From Digitaria exilis (lineage: Eukaryota > Streptophyta > Magnoliopsida > Poales > Poaceae): DNA of 64,000 bases. The notes below the pieces were generated by a model. It worked only from the letters and a program-made list of their open reading frames with translations, made no database searches and was not told the origin of the DNA. Made by a program: the position numbers and the translations under genes. Shown here one piece after another: positions 1-12,023 of this stretch; positions within the stretch are counted from its first letter, which is position 1, and every line of letters starts with the position of its first letter. Location of the stretch: positions 1,922,001 through 1,986,000 of the forward strand of contig JACEFO010001681.1 of the NCBI GenBank assembly GCA_015342445.1, given 5' to 3'.

Positions 1-582
1 ATGCCTCGAGGAAGGACCCACGAAGAACAACAGGGAGGGCTCGGCGCCATCCCCATCCCCGAGTGATATCCCTCGAAGCAACGGTCAGCCGCCAACAAAG
101 TCAACGATGGCGATGTCCATGCCGTCAGCCGGAGTTGGAAGGCGCGATTCCCGCTCCAATAGTGCACGGCGTGGGCAGCACAGTGCATCTCGCAACGTCA
201 GCACCACGATCACACATGTACGTCCTCCCTCACCCTTGGTCTATAAAAGGGGAGGGAAGCCCATGCAACAAGGGGGCGAGCAACTCACCACATGGACATA
301 ACACACACGACACTTAGCCTATTCACGCGATATTGGCACCCAGCTCAATCTTCCAACTCAGGGACTTGGGAGCTCATCTCCCTCTCCAGCCTTGCTTGTA
401 TTCCCCTACTACGAGCAACACGAAAACTCGGTGCTACGCACCACTGCTAGACGTACGGCCGTGTGGCCGGAACTAGGATAAACCTTGTGTCCTGAGCTCT
501 TCACCCCAATCCCCCCATCGGAGCGAGTGTCTGGCAGCGCAATCACTAGTTAGTGCCGGTGTGACCAAATCAGGCACCGACA
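1..582 (+). mobile_element. 3' part of a Ty3/gypsy LTR (5' LTR of a decayed element)
   Basis: The window opens inside an LTR. A TATA box (TATAAAAG, 242-249) with a following CT- and A-rich leader marks the LTR promoter. The LTR appears to end in CA at 581-582 (…GGCACCGACA). It is followed at once by TTGACGCGCCAGGTAGGGG (584-602), the primer-binding-site type typical of grass gypsy elements that carry this gag. The upstream end lies outside the window. LTR identity comes from its position before the gag remnant and from the PBS, not from a second LTR copy. Confidence 0.75.
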
Positions 583-747
583 GTTGACGCGCCAGGTAGG
601 GGCCTGCGTTGCGCAACTTCCGCTTCGTTCCCGATGGGGGACTTCGATCACCGGCGATTCCCGGAGCGTTCGAGCGACCCGCTCCCAGCCGGATACGAGA
701 TCTGGTTAGGGAGCCCGTAGTTCCACGGAACCGGCAATGGCTACCTC

Positions 748-2868
748 ATGCGCATCCGCTCAAGGGAACCAGGCAACCGCCCGGAGGCTCCACAGCCGTC
801 GCCGGAGGCCCCCCAACGGAGGCGCCCAGGACCACGCACATGGCGCGCACGCGCCGACACCAACAGCACCCCTCCCGCAAGGGACGGAGATGCCCCACAG
901 TGGGCGCAAAGGGCGGAGGCAATGCCTTTCCTCCTGGCGGCCGTGGTTGGGCTACGTGCTAACCCAGCATCGCCCAATCTCTACGGGCTACGTAATAATG
1001 CAGCCGTCTACGCCTCGTCGGTCAGCACCAACATGAGTGTGTACGACGACCTACCGGGCCATCACTTAGCCTCGGTACGTAACCTCATCGCCTCGACGCC
1101 CGACGACTCCTACCCGGAATCAGGGGAGGAGTACGCCCTCGGGCAAGAGTTCCCCGGGTGGGACTACTCTGGTCTCCGCGACCGGGAGGCCTTCTTAACC
1201 TTCCAGGCCGCGGCCAATTACTGCTTCAGCTACTCCGATGACGAGTACGATCCCACCAGTGAGGGCTTCGCCATTGACGCCGAGCGAGTCAGTGACGGGC
1301 ACACAATCAACGATGACGACGATGGTATGGATCCGGTGGGCGCGCAGCCACCGGACCAACAAGACTGCTCACCCCAAGGGGATGAGCCACGCTCACACCA
1401 TCAGGCACAAGATGCCCACACCAATGAGCTCGACGATATGACGAGCAGAACCTGCAACCCGTGCGTTCCGGCCACGTTCCGCCCGATGGAAACACCGGAC
1501 GAGATGCAGACGTGCGGCAGGCGGAACGCTTGGCCCCTACGCGCATCCTCACCGATGGGGGAAATGACGACCCCGTCACTCTCCCCAGGGCCAGCCAAAA
1601 GCTCATCGCAGCGGTCGCACTGCTCAGGGCGATGCCGCAGCCAACGACCCCCGAAGGGCGCAGGCTGCACCGCAAGGCACAGACGTTGGTCGAGAACGCC
1701 GCACGACAGCAAGCCGAGAGCTCAGCCTCCCGTCTGCACCACTCCTCGACGTCGAGGGGTGAGCGTAGGGGGGAGTCCTCGGTGCGCTCTCCTTGACAAA
1801 ACAACGAGACACTGCCATCACCCAAAGGCAACCGACACCGCACCGGCGAACCACGCACTCCCACGACGGAGGCGCGTACCCCGAGGGTCCCCGTGAGATC
1901 TCGTCTCGAGGACACTCGTGGCGCCTTGGACGACGACGATGCCCATAATTTCCTAAACCAGAGGAGGCAACAGGAGGAAGCGGGGGCTCGCCAACCGCGA
2001 CACGACGACCAGCGCCACAACGACCGGGACGGTGACCGGACCGCCGAAGCCGGTGGGAACGCGCGCGTTCAGCCGCAACATCCGCATGGCCCCGATTCCG
2101 CCTTGGTTCCGACAACCGACCACCATCACCAAGTACTCTGGGGAAACAGACCCCAGGGTGTGGCTAAACGACTACTGCCTTGCATGCCAGCTCGGCGGGG
2201 CGACGGGCGACGCCATGATCATCCGCAACCTGCCACTTCATCTAGAGGATTCCGCGCGGATGTGGCTCGAGCACTTGCCCCCGAATCGGATCCACGACTG
2301 GAACGATCTGGTCGAAACCTTCGTGCGGAACTTCCAGGGCACCTACGTGCGCCCCGGGAACGTGTGGGATCTTCGGGGGTGCAACCAAAAGCCTGGCGAA
2401 TCCCTGAGGAACTTCATCTGACGCTTCTCCAAGCGCTGCACTGAGCTCCCCAACATCACCGACACTCATATAATCCACTCCTTCCTCGAGAGCACAACTA
2501 GCTACAACCTGATATGCAAGTTCGGGAGAAACCCTCCCCCTGACGCGAATCGACTATTCGAGGTAGCCTCCAAGTACGCTTCGGGGGAGGAGGCGGCCAA
2601 CGCCATCTTCAACCGCAAGAAGGGAAGGCGCCCCCGAGGAGACGCCCGTGGAGGGCAGCAAGCCAAGGAACCCCTCGAAGAAGTAAAATTAAGGCAAGAA
2701 GGAGAAGAAGTCTCGAGCCCCTCGCAAGAAGGGCAACAACGACGAACGAAGTCCCTGCAGTGGACCCCAGCCACAAGGGGCCTCGAGGCCCTCCATGTGG
2801 AGGGGGTGTCTTTGATGCCGACGGGTACCCCGAGGTGGAACACGTGTTCTTCATCATGGGAGGACCCG
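748..2868 (+). pseudogene. decayed gypsy gag polyprotein
   Basis: Remnant of the structural Gag protein of the element whose LTR ends at 582. Reading shifts from frame 1 (748 to about 1500) to frame 3 (about 1500-2060) and back to frame 1. The best-conserved part is the retrotransposon Gag domain at about 2090-2420, containing WFRQPTTITKYSGETDPRVW, then WLNDYCLA and MWLEHLPPNRIHDWNDL. It is cut by an in-frame TGA at 2419-2421, after which homology continues (RFSKRCTELP, then a lysine/arginine-rich tail). Further stops lie at 1795 and 1894 in their frames. No protease, reverse transcriptase or integrase follows; a foldback element begins at about 2865 and the gag reading is lost there. It is non-functional. 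Assignment to the gypsy superfamily is by domain recognition. Confidence 0.8.
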
Positions 2869-3405
2869 CCGCCGTTTGAAACGGTTATAACCGGATGAAC
2901 CGGCGGAACGGTACTGTAGCACAACATTTCGTGGGTTCATCTGGTGGAAAGTAGGCTATTTGGATAGTGTATTTTTTGAAAATCATAACTAACTCATATG
3001 ATCTTCGGTGGAGACGATCCTCATATGAAAATTGTAGATCTCAACAAGACGAACAACTTTGTAGTTCAAAAGTTTTCCATTTGAAATTATCTAAGTGTTC
3101 TAATAATCCACTCAAGTTTCGGATATTAAATTTCAAATCTTAAATCCGAAAATTTAGTAGATTATTTGAGCACTAAGATGACTTTAAATTAAAAAAAAAG
3201 GTTTAACTACAAAGTTGCAGATATCCGAGAACTAAAACTTTTATATAGGGATCATCTCCATCCAAGGTCATATGAATTAGTTACGATTTTTTTAAAAATA
3301 CACTATCCGGACAGCTTACGTTTCGCCGGATGGACTGGTGGTATGCTTTGCTACAGGAGTATTCCACCTATTCATCCGGCTATAACCTCTTCAAACGGCG
3401 GGAGG
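2865..3405. mobile_element. long-inverted-repeat foldback element
   Basis: The two halves are imperfect reverse complements over almost their whole length. The left end reads CCGCCGTTTGAAACGGTTAT and the right end, reverse complemented, CCGCCGTTTGAAGAGGTTAT. Both arms continue with GGATAGTGTATTTTT and a CATATGA-containing stretch. There is no ORF. GGAGGA occurs just outside both ends, but a clean target-site duplication cannot be fixed. It sits at the point where gag homology stops, so it may have inserted into the retroelement or mark a deletion junction. Confidence 0.65.
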
Positions 3406-3585
3406 AGGTATACTTTTGTAATTTTTTCAGTAGGGTATTTATTTTTTAAAAAAATCCTAAAATAAAAATATAAAAATTATAAAAAAATCGTCCTCCGAGC
3501 CAACCCATCCACCACGGGCATCCAGACGGCAGTCCTGGACCAAGCCCACATGCACCGCAGAGCCTCTGTCCGGCCTACAATAATT

Positions 3586-4270
3586 GTATAAAGAAAAAAG
3601 TCCTATTGAGGTCCCTCAACTATCCCCCAAGCTCGATTTAGGTCCCTAAACTCCAAAACCGGGTAAAACACATCCTTCAAATTGCAAAACCGTTTATATT
3701 ACATCTCTGAGCGGTTTTGGATAGCGGTTTTGCTACAGTAGTAGTGGTTTTGTCATTTTCTTTTACTTATTTATTTCACCAAATCTTTCAAAAAATATAG
3801 TAAATCATAGAAAAGCTATATAATGAAAAATCTATTTGGACCCTTCTGAATATAAAATTTTTATTACAGTTTAAGCGTATAATAATTAGTCTACTGTAAA
3901 AATTTCACCACAATTGGAATATAGAAACAACAACTATAAATTATTCCAATTAAATACTAAAAATCATAATATTATATCATATATATATATATATTATATC
4001 ATAGAAAAGTTATATATATGGAGTACGATAAAATTATTTATAAATTTTCTATGGTTTTTAGTAATTTTTAAATAATATTTAGCAGAAATAAATAGGAGGA
4101 ACAAAACAAAACCACGTTACTATAGCGAAACCGTTCTTCCAAACCGCCCAGGGATGTAATATGGACGGTTTTGAAATTTGAAGGATGTGATTTACCCGGT
4201 TTTGGAGTTTAAGGACTAAAACAAACTTGGCCATTAGTTGAAGGACCTAAATATGATTTTTTCCTTGTAC
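3586..4270. mobile_element. long-TIR foldback MITE
   Basis: Both ends carry the same roughly 150-bp sequence in inverted orientation: AGGTCCCTCAACTA on the left against AGGTCCTTCAACTA from the right end, then CTCCAAAACCGGGTAAA and GGTTTTG-rich blocks. The centre is AT-rich with an (AT)n run at about 3980-4000. It has no coding capacity. The superfamily is not certain. Confidence 0.65.
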
Positions 4271-4377
4271 ACAACGAAGAATACCCGTGCTACACAGTTG
4301 GAAAATGGAAAATTTGCCAGGACACTACTCAAAGCTGGTCTTTGTTGCGAGACATTAAAACTAGATGTCTTTACTAA

Positions 4378-4534
4378 GTGTGTGATTAGATTGGTGAAAG
4401 ATTTTCCAAAAAATACATCGTTCACAAAAAAACACTGTAGATGAATAGTGTTATGTGGGTGGGAAGGATGAGATAAATAGAAAAAAAGTTACATGAATAG
4501 TGTCTTTTTTGGAAATCTTTTGGGAACTAAACGG
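4378..4534. mobile_element. diverged Tourist-like MITE
   Basis: Imperfect inverted ends (GATTTTCCAAAAAA on the left, the reverse complement of GGAAATCTTTT on the right) enclose ACACTGTAGATGAATAGTG and the reverse-orientation GAATAGTGTC. The pattern is the same as in the clearer copies at 4567 and 22506. No target duplication is visible. Confidence 0.4.
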
Positions 4535-4566
4535 GACCGGCAACCGTAGTGCTGATTTAGGTGTAA

Positions 4567-4725
4567 GGGTGCGTTTAGTTTAGAAAATTTTCCAAAAAAA
4601 ACTCTATTCATCCAACTTTTTCCTATTCATCTCATCCCTCCTCCTCACAGAACACTATTTATCTACAGTGTTTTTTCGGATCTACAGTGTATTTTTGAGG
4701 AATCTTTCCCAAACTAAACACACCC
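4567..4725. mobile_element. Tourist-type (PIF/Harbinger) MITE, 159 bp
   Basis: The terminal inverted repeats GGGTGCGTTTAGTTT and AAACTAAACACACCC are flanked on both sides by TAA (4564-4566 and 4726-4728). That is the 3-bp target duplication expected of Tourist elements. Non-coding. Confidence 0.8.
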
Positions 4726-4869
4726 TAAGTCTGAAAAATCAGTCAAGTTGGAGACTGAATGGACTCTACTCTACAGGTGCGAATGATTACCCCTAGGTTC
4801 ACGTAGATTTTTTTTTCCCTCTCACCGCCTATGGAGGCAATGAGCCTGGAACACAGTTAGTCTTTTCCG

Positions 4870-5030
4870 GCCTGTTCGCTTGCTTGGAAGTGGCTGGGCT
4901 GGAGGCTGACCAGGGCTGGTTGGTCCACCTTGCAGTGTCTAGTTGGGCCAACCTTGGCCCACCTGGCAGTGGCTTGGGTGGTCTGGCTGGCTGGTTACCA
5001 GCCCAGCCATTTTAGCTCAGCCGAACAGGG
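4870..5030. mobile_element. probable TIR MITE
   Basis: GCCTGTTCG at the left end and CGAACAGGG at the right end are inverted, and the interior is GGCTGG/CCAGCC-rich and partly self-complementary. No convincing target duplication was found, so the call is tentative. Confidence 0.4.
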
Positions 5031-5104
5031 TATTACTGCATCGATATATTATTCTACTACTATGCGTCAGATCGTTTTCTGAATCGATTCATTCAACCAT
5101 ACTA

Positions 5105-5339
5105 TTCCCTCCGTCCCAGAAAGAGTGTCGTTTTGGGTGTTCGTGCCACGAGTTTGACTAAATTTATAGAAAATACGTGCAACATTTAAATGTTTAAATA
5201 ATTGTTATAAAAAACTAGATCTAATTATCCATCTAATGACGTTTATATTGTACCATAATTTTTAATATATTTTTATATATAATTAATCGAAGAGTTTTCT
5301 CGGGAAGTGAGAAAAACACTTATTTTAGGACGGAGGGAG
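5105..5339. mobile_element. Stowaway (Tc1/mariner) MITE, 235 bp
   Basis: The left end TTCCCTCCGTCC and right end GGACGGAGGGAG are the classic Stowaway terminal repeats. TA dinucleotides flank both sides (5103-5104 and 5340-5341). The interior is AT-rich and non-coding. Confidence 0.85.
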
Positions 5340-8071
5340 TACTGCTAGTAGAAAGATTCGGTCTAATGAACCGATTCATTCTTGTTGTCCAGGTAGATCA
5401 TTGCACCGCTTTGAAGAGCCCACTATAGAAGCGCTAAAAGACACTGCTCAAGAGTCAAGAACAGTAATTTGGTGATAGACATTGATTCTATTATTATATT
5501 AATTTTTAATAGAAAACAACAAAAAAATTACCTTTTGAGCCTTGTTGTTCATGCCATCCTCTTCTAGGCTTTGCTCGCATGCAGAGTTTGTCCGGTGGCA
5601 CATGCCGTTGCGGATCGAGCTTGCTCACCTGCTCCGACTAGGAGCGAGCTTTCCTACGCCGCGAAGCTCGAGCTCGTTGCTCTAGCTTGGGGGTGGGTGG
5701 GTGTGTGTGTGGGGGGGGGGGTGTTTAACCTAGCTCGTGCCCTTGCCATGGAGCATGTGACAGCTCCAGTAGAGGGCCCCATCGGGTCATCCGGTCGAGC
5801 TTGCTACTCCGGTCACGTCCGCTCTTCATCGGTGGCCGTCTGTAACGGAGAAGGGGGCAACTCCCTAGTGTGGATAGATGGGATTAGGAAGGGCACAATG
5901 GTCCATTTACATTGCTTTCAATTAAAATGAAGTATAATACTAGTCATAATGTTCCTCACCAAATTACCATGGTTGTATAGTGTGTTATGGCAAAGAGATC
6001 TTTCTTTAGTGGTTGGGGTAAAAGTAGAAAAATGAAAGAGTGATCACAAAGCTATTTTATCGGTTGACGCGCGACATCTTGTTTCATCTACTAAACACGT
6101 AATAACTATCGTGGAATTATTCGTTTTTAATTCAGATCGCATCATTACGTGTATTACAACAAGATTTACAAAACTATACTTATGATGATGCGTTTTGAGA
6201 ATGCTTTTATACCGTAACTTATGATAGATGTGCACTAGCTAGTTCTATATCGGATATGTTTTAACTTATGTGAAAACTTACTAATAAATATATACACAGA
6301 TTGCTAGATCTAGATTGCTAAAAAAGTGTAATTTTAGCTGACTTTATTATCTACTGTCTCCTCTCCCGCCGAGTACCTACCCACAAAGATGAACACGCGC
6401 AGCGCGTGCTCGACTATCACACATTCACACTGTCTCGCTGCTGGCCACAGCCCCGATCTGAGCCCGAATTCCAGTGGGCTGGCGGTGCACTGGACCTGCG
6501 GGCACACGCCGGCTACACGGACACGGCTGGCTGGCAGCGAACGACCAGCCGCGCCCGTGACCCGTCGTCCATCAATCCATGCAGCCAGCCGCGCCCGTCA
6601 GAGACAGCCTGTGCGATGCGGCTCCCCACGTGCCCGCTCACCGACACCCGCCCATAATCACGTCCTAGTCTCGCCGTACGGGGGTAAAGGTCCCAAACGA
6701 GTCGACAAAGTTCTTCGTCCCATCATCCCTCAAAAAAAAGAAAAAAAGTTCTTCGTCCCATCAGAGATCTAGACACCGATCTTGATCTGACGAGTATATA
6801 TCGTTGGTAACCTAATTCTTGGCTTCCATAGCTGAACAAGGGATCAGCAGCCCCGCGGGAATTTTTCCTTTTTGGAAAAGTGAAAGACGGCACGGTGATA
6901 CGTGCTGATCATGTCACGTGTGTGTGTGTGGTGGAGGCTACCCTAGGAACCATTTTTTTTTCTAGAAATGTTGCTGTATTGCAATCGGCCGGTCCACGTA
7001 CTCGTATACAAAATGTCGGAGTTTATGGTGCTGAGAATTTGTTGTCTTGGTTGATTTTGAAAAACTTTGGTCGCCTTACTATCTCTCCTTTTGTCAATCA
7101 GAATCTGTGTCGCTAATTTCATTATTATTTTTACTATCATGGTCATTCTCATGTAGTTAAGTGTCAACACATTTTCGTGTGCCAACACACGGTTGAGTAA
7201 TTTATATATTTGGTCTTATGTAATTAGTTCATGGTGATATTATTTATCTTCCCATTTTTCACCATTTACTTATGCATACCATTTTTTATTTGTGACTTGT
7301 TTCACATACGGCTGTCAAGTTTGACTAGAATTTATATGTAGCGTCGAACCTCAGATTCTCTAGCTAACTACTTTATCTGTTCTAAAATGTAGTCCGTTTG
7401 ACTTTTTTAAATTAAGTTTGACCACTTGTTTTATTCAAAAAATCTGTACAAAATATAGTCAAATTTAGGTCATTCTTAAAATTTATTTATTATTAAAGCT
7501 AGTCATAACAAAAAAATTATGAGCTAAAACAATAACAAAACAACAATCACAACCTAAAAGAAACTTTTTCTATAATAAAATTACTCAGAAGCGATTAAGC
7601 TAAGTATCACTATGTTTCTTAATCAAAGCAAACTAACACATCCTCTAGGCTCTAGCATGGTTTAGCTTAAGAGTAAACAAAACTTAGAAACACACCTTAC
7701 ATATTTTGCTAAAATGGAGAACACCCAAAAAAAGTTCACGTGGAAAAGGAGTGAAATCAAGGAAACGGTTTTTCTTCCCCAACAAATGACACCAGAAAAT
7801 CCGGGATTCATGCCAAAAATAAAAAGCAAGAAAATCTAACATTACACCCAAAAAAGAACGAAAATCAATGCGGAAAAAGGATAATTTTTTAAAAAGGCGA
7901 ATAACAGCGAAAGGACCGGTCCCCGTCGGCTCGTCCCCTTTCACGGCCTCGCCGTCGCCTCCCTTTCTTCCTCCTCCTCGACGGCTCCTCCTCCTCACTC
8001 GCACACACGGAGAGCGCTCACGCGGGCGCACACACACGGAGGTAGAGGTCCACAAGAGGGGGAGGGAGGAG
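5340..8071. other. intergenic stretch with no supported gene
   Basis: Mostly AT-rich. It holds a (GT)n/(G)n run at 5698-5722, a GC-rich patch at 6390-6660 without a recognisable protein, and a Stowaway-like remnant without its ends at about 7376-7490. From about 7920 a pyrimidine-rich stretch (TCCTCCTCCTCG type) leads into the ankyrin/AAA gene and is probably its promoter-proximal region and 5' UTR. No TATA box is evident. Confidence 0.5.
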
Positions 8072-11000
8072 ATGCCGGGGAGCCAGAACGGGGGCCCGAG
8101 GCCGCGTCTGGCAAAGGCCGAGACCATCCACGGCCTCGTGCGCGCCGGCGACCTCGCCGGCGTACAGAGGAAGCTGCGGGAGAACCCCGACCTCCTCAAC
8201 GATAAGAACCCCGTGGTACATGCGGCGCCCTTCTCCTTTGCTTGCTTGGGGAAAAATGCGATCTTTGGTCGGTTTCATCGTTCTTGATGCTTGCCCTGAG
8301 GGTCAGGGGTGAGCGTATTAGATTCGTAAGGAAGTCATCTTGTTGGGTGTAGAAATGTGAGTTTGCTCGTGGTCGTGTAATCCTAGCTCAGTTTTCTTGA
8401 GCCGGTTCTTGTATCTCGTCCCGGCGGCGTTGGCTAATCCGCCTTTTGGCGTTGTGTTTTCTCGTCATTTTCTTGGGAAAAAACATATTTCTTGGACTTG
8501 GTTTGCTCCTATGCTTACCTTTAGCTTGCGTTCTCTCCTGATTTCTTAATTGCTCGTTTGCATATTGTAGCCGATGTGTTTCTCTGCTTTGCTCCTATGC
8601 TTACCTTTAGCTTGCGTTCTCTCCTGATTTCTTAATTGCTCGTTTGCATATTGTAGCCGATGTGTTTCTCTGCTAGTTCTCATGCTTTCTGGGCCAATAA
8701 GATGATAATAGTGATGGATTGTTATGTGTATTTCTGTTGTATTGTCTTGATTTCTTCATCTCGTTTCAAGAATTACCCTATATGTATATCCCCGCTCACT
8801 ATGGAGATTTGCTTATATTTTTTGCTTTGTTCCTTGCACTTTGCTCGGTCATTTCAGTGGGGTCGCTTTCATATCCCTTGTTTTTATCGGATTGCGTTTG
8901 TTGATTTATAGGTTTTTATTCCATGACCTGATTAAATTTGGATATCCTGTACAGCCGTGATTCACGAGCCTGACTTTATTACTAGCAATTGTGGCTTTGA
9001 TTGCCTTCCCAACGCAACTAGTAATTGAAAATATGATAATGCAGCGTTGTGGTATCTTAGCTTCTCTTTGAAAATATAATTTGCAGATGTGTCAAACACC
9101 ACTTCATGTTGCTGCTGGCTATAATAATACAGAAATAGTCAAGTTCTTGCTTAACTGGCAAGGCACAGAAACGGTCGATCTGGAGGCAAAGAACATGGTA
9201 CTTGAATTGCCACATTTCTTTTACATCCGATTGGGTCCCTCTGCCATACTTCTTTCATGCAACGAGCTTAATTCATAAACTAAGTATTTTGTTGTTTGAC
9301 AGTATGGAGAGACTCCTCTGCATATGGCAGTGAAAAATAGTTCTTGTGAGTCAACAAATCTACTCCTTGAACATGGTGCACACATAGAAGCCAAAGCCAA
9401 TGTATGATGATCTACCTGTTTCATTTCATTTCAATTTTTTATTTAAGACTGCGTGCACAAATTTATTATGCTCAAATTCATGCTGATGCAGAACGGCATG
9501 ACTCCATTGCATTTAGCTGTCTGGCATGCACTTCAAGCTGGAGATTGCAGCACCGTCAGCGTGTTGCTCAGTTACAATGCAGATTGCTTTGCAAAAGATG
9601 ATGTACTACTTGATTCACAGTAATGGTTTTTAATTACTTATTTAAAATCATACTAAAATTTACAATTTGGTGACCATTGTTATCATATCTTGCCAACAGG
9701 AAGGCAAAATGCCCTTAAATCATATTCCAGGAGGAGCTGGTAGTGAGAAGCTGCTGAAGCTCCTCAGTCATCATATGGAAGAGCAAAGAAGACGGAAAGC
9801 CCTCATGTCATGCCGTGAAGGAAAAGCAATGGCAGAGTTTGAAGATGCAATATCACAAATTGTTGGACTGCAAGAGCTAAAAATGCAATTACGTCGGTGG
9901 GCAAGGGGGATGCTTTTTGATGAGAAGCGACGGGCTTTGGGCTTGGGGATTGCTAGCAGAAGAGCTCCCCATATGGCATTTCTTGGCAATCCAGGAACTG
10001 GTAAAAATTTTCAAAAGAACCCACATTTTTTTCGTTACCATAGTTCTGTTCAGTTTGATGATCAAAAGCAAAGCTATGGTTTATCATTATGGTAGTATTG
10101 CTATATTGTTGGTCAGTTAATTGGGTTCGTATGGTATAATTAGAATCAGCTGTGTTACTGAACATCTTGTAGGGAGCTCTTGCTTCACATGTGAACTGGG
10201 AGCGTATGCCTTGAAGTTTGGCTAAACATGTTTGTAAAAGGCATATGCTTCATAATTTTGACTGCTCCCTATACATTTTGCACTTATTTGTACAGTGCAC
10301 TAGAATGCACAAGTGGCTTAGGTAGATAGTTGTTTTTCTTTTCTCGAAAATACAGGAGAGCTGCAGGTAGATAGTTAAAAAAAAATTTGATCTCTGATTA
10401 TAAGTTTACATTTCAACCTCTATTGCAGGTAAAACAATGGTTGCTCGGATTCTTGGAAAGCTACTTCATATGGCTGGAATTCTACCCACCGACAAAGTTA
10501 TCGAAGTTCAGCGAACCGATCTTGTTGGGGAGTTTGTGGGGCATACTGGACCAAAGACAAGGAGGAAGGTCTCTCTCTCTGCACGACAGTTTGAAGGAAA
10601 CTGTGACACAAATTTTGAGCTTGATCTTCTTACATGCTATATCTTACCTAATTCATTATTACCACATCTCAACAGATACAGGATGCAGAAGGAGGTATTC
10701 TTTTTGTGGACGAAGCTTACAGGTTGATACCAATGCAAAAATCCGATGACAAGGATTATGGTTTAGAAGCCTTGGAGGAGATAATGTCTGTAATGGACAG
10801 TGGCAAGATAGTTGTCATATTTGCAGGGTACTGTGAGCCAATGAAGCGTGTCATCACCTCAAATGATGGCTTCTGTAGGAGAGTTACAAAATTCTTCTAT
10901 TTCGATGATTTCAGCACAACGGAACTAGCAGAGATCCTGCATATGAAAATGAAGAGCCCAAGTGAGAGTAGCTTACTTTATGGGTTCAAGCTTCACCCAA

Positions 11001-11227
11001 GCTGCAGCATTGAGGTCATTGGAGATCTGATTGGTAGAGAGACCACTGAAGAGCGGCGGAAACAGATGAATGGGGGCCTTGTAGACACGCTGCTCATCAA
11101 TGCCCGTGAGAATCTGGACCTACGCCTTGATTTTAACTGCAATGATGCTGACACTATGGTCACAATCATGCTGGAAGACCTGGAAGCAGGGCTTCGGCAG
11201 ATCTCCAGACAACGGCAGTTGCAGTAA
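8072..11227 (+). CDS. ankyrin-repeat AAA+ ATPase, CbbX/CfxQ-like
   Basis: Seven coding exons, each bounded by GT/AG: 8072-8215, 9087-9197, 9303-9401, 9492-9602, 9700-10000, 10429-10568, 10676-11227. They join in frame to 485 residues. Residues about 10-160 form ankyrin repeats (TPLHVAAGYNN, TPLHMAVKN, TPLHLAVWHA), with exons 2-4 cut nearly at repeat borders. Residues about 180-485 form a CbbX-type AAA+ module: Walker A GNPGTGKT (about 251-258, split by intron 5), Walker B ILFVDEAY (about 310-317), and the arginine-finger-like DGFCRRVTKFFYF. The start is chosen because its ATG opens the first repeat directly. The layout matches the plant family of Arabidopsis At3g24530. CbbX itself remodels red-type Rubisco, which grasses lack, so a different protein-remodelling client is likely. 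No transit peptide is apparent. The substrate is unknown. Confidence 0.9.
8502..8673. repeat. perfect 86-bp tandem duplication in intron 1
   Basis: The 86-bp unit 8502-8587 (starting TTTGCTCCTATGCTTACC) is repeated without a mismatch at 8588-8673 inside the first intron of the ankyrin/AAA gene. The absence of divergence suggests a recent event, or an assembly artefact. Confidence 0.9.
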
Positions 11228-11410
11228 TTTGGACAATTGAGAGATTATTGAGGAGCTCAGGCTGGTACCCAATAGATTTAAGTAATGGTCTCCAAAATGC
11301 TATTCTTTCTGCTGTATCCATAATATATTCGTTGCTAGATTGATGTTCTCCAGTAGCTGTGTAGACCTAAAATGCATGTACTTCTCTTGGGTTCCTATAT
11401 TATTTATCAG

Positions 11411-11512
11411 TGAGGTATATATAGCCTGTGTATATACATTGGCGCTTGTTTAGAGAACTAGGACTGCAGGATTTCTTTGCTATCCTGAGGTATATATAGC
11501 CTGTGTATATAC
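11411..11512. repeat. 27-bp direct repeat pair downstream of the AAA gene
   Basis: TGAGGTATATATAGCCTGTG plus seven more identical bases occurs at 11411-11437 and again at 11486-11512, with 48 bp between the copies. It lies in the 3' flank of the ankyrin/AAA gene, just before the MITE at 11520. Confidence 0.75.
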
Positions 11513-11519
11513 TCCCTGA

Positions 11520-11885
11520 GGGCATGTTTGGTTGGAGTCCTGGAGAGAAATTGCCTGGTTGAACAGCTGCCTGGTACTTGCCTGGGTCTTGTTTGGTTGG
11601 AACCCTGGTTTGTTGCCTGACTCAGGCAGTTCGTCCAGGCCCAGGCACTCAAAATCGTCGGCCTGGCTCCCAGGCAGCTCTTGACTCTCTGTTAAACATT
11701 AAATGCTATCGTATTTTGCACTTTTTTTCTATATATTATTTTCCCAAGGAATCGTTCTCAACCAAACAAAATACATGCAAATCAGCCTGGCCAGGCAATA
11801 TTGAGCTATTTAACAGGCCATCTCCAGGCAGCATTTCTAGTTTTCTACCCAGGCAAAGTGGCCAGGCCTCCATCCAAACATGCCC
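11520..11885. mobile_element. TIR MITE, 366 bp
   Basis: Terminal inverted repeats begin GGGCATGTTTGG at both ends (left continues TTGGAGTCCTGG, right ATGGAGGCCTGG). The interior is rich in CCTGG/CCAGG and has no ORF of interest. Flanking bases give no clear duplication, so the superfamily is left open. Confidence 0.65.
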
Positions 11886-11968
11886 AGTGTTCATTCTATC
11901 GGTCCATTATTTCTAGATATTCTTGAAAGGTTAAACATCTGTATAATAATTTTTACCTAAACCACATA

Positions 11969-12023
11969 CTCCCTCCATTTTATATATGGCGTTGACTAGT
12001 TCATTTTGAAAGGAAGGAGGGAG
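11969..12023. mobile_element. very short Stowaway remnant
   Basis: CTCCCTCCATTTT at the left and GGAAGGAGGGAG at the right, both with TA outside (11967-11968 and 12024-12025). Only 55 bp remain, so it is an internally deleted copy. Confidence 0.65.

Noticed and set aside
748..977. Minus-strand and alternative-frame ORFs over the gag region
   Set aside because: High GC content lengthens ORFs here. Only the plus-strand frames with the Gag domain carry a recognisable signal.
5571..5930. 119-codon ORF in intergenic DNA
   Set aside because: Contains a (GT)n/(G)n run, and no domain, promoter or splice context supports it.
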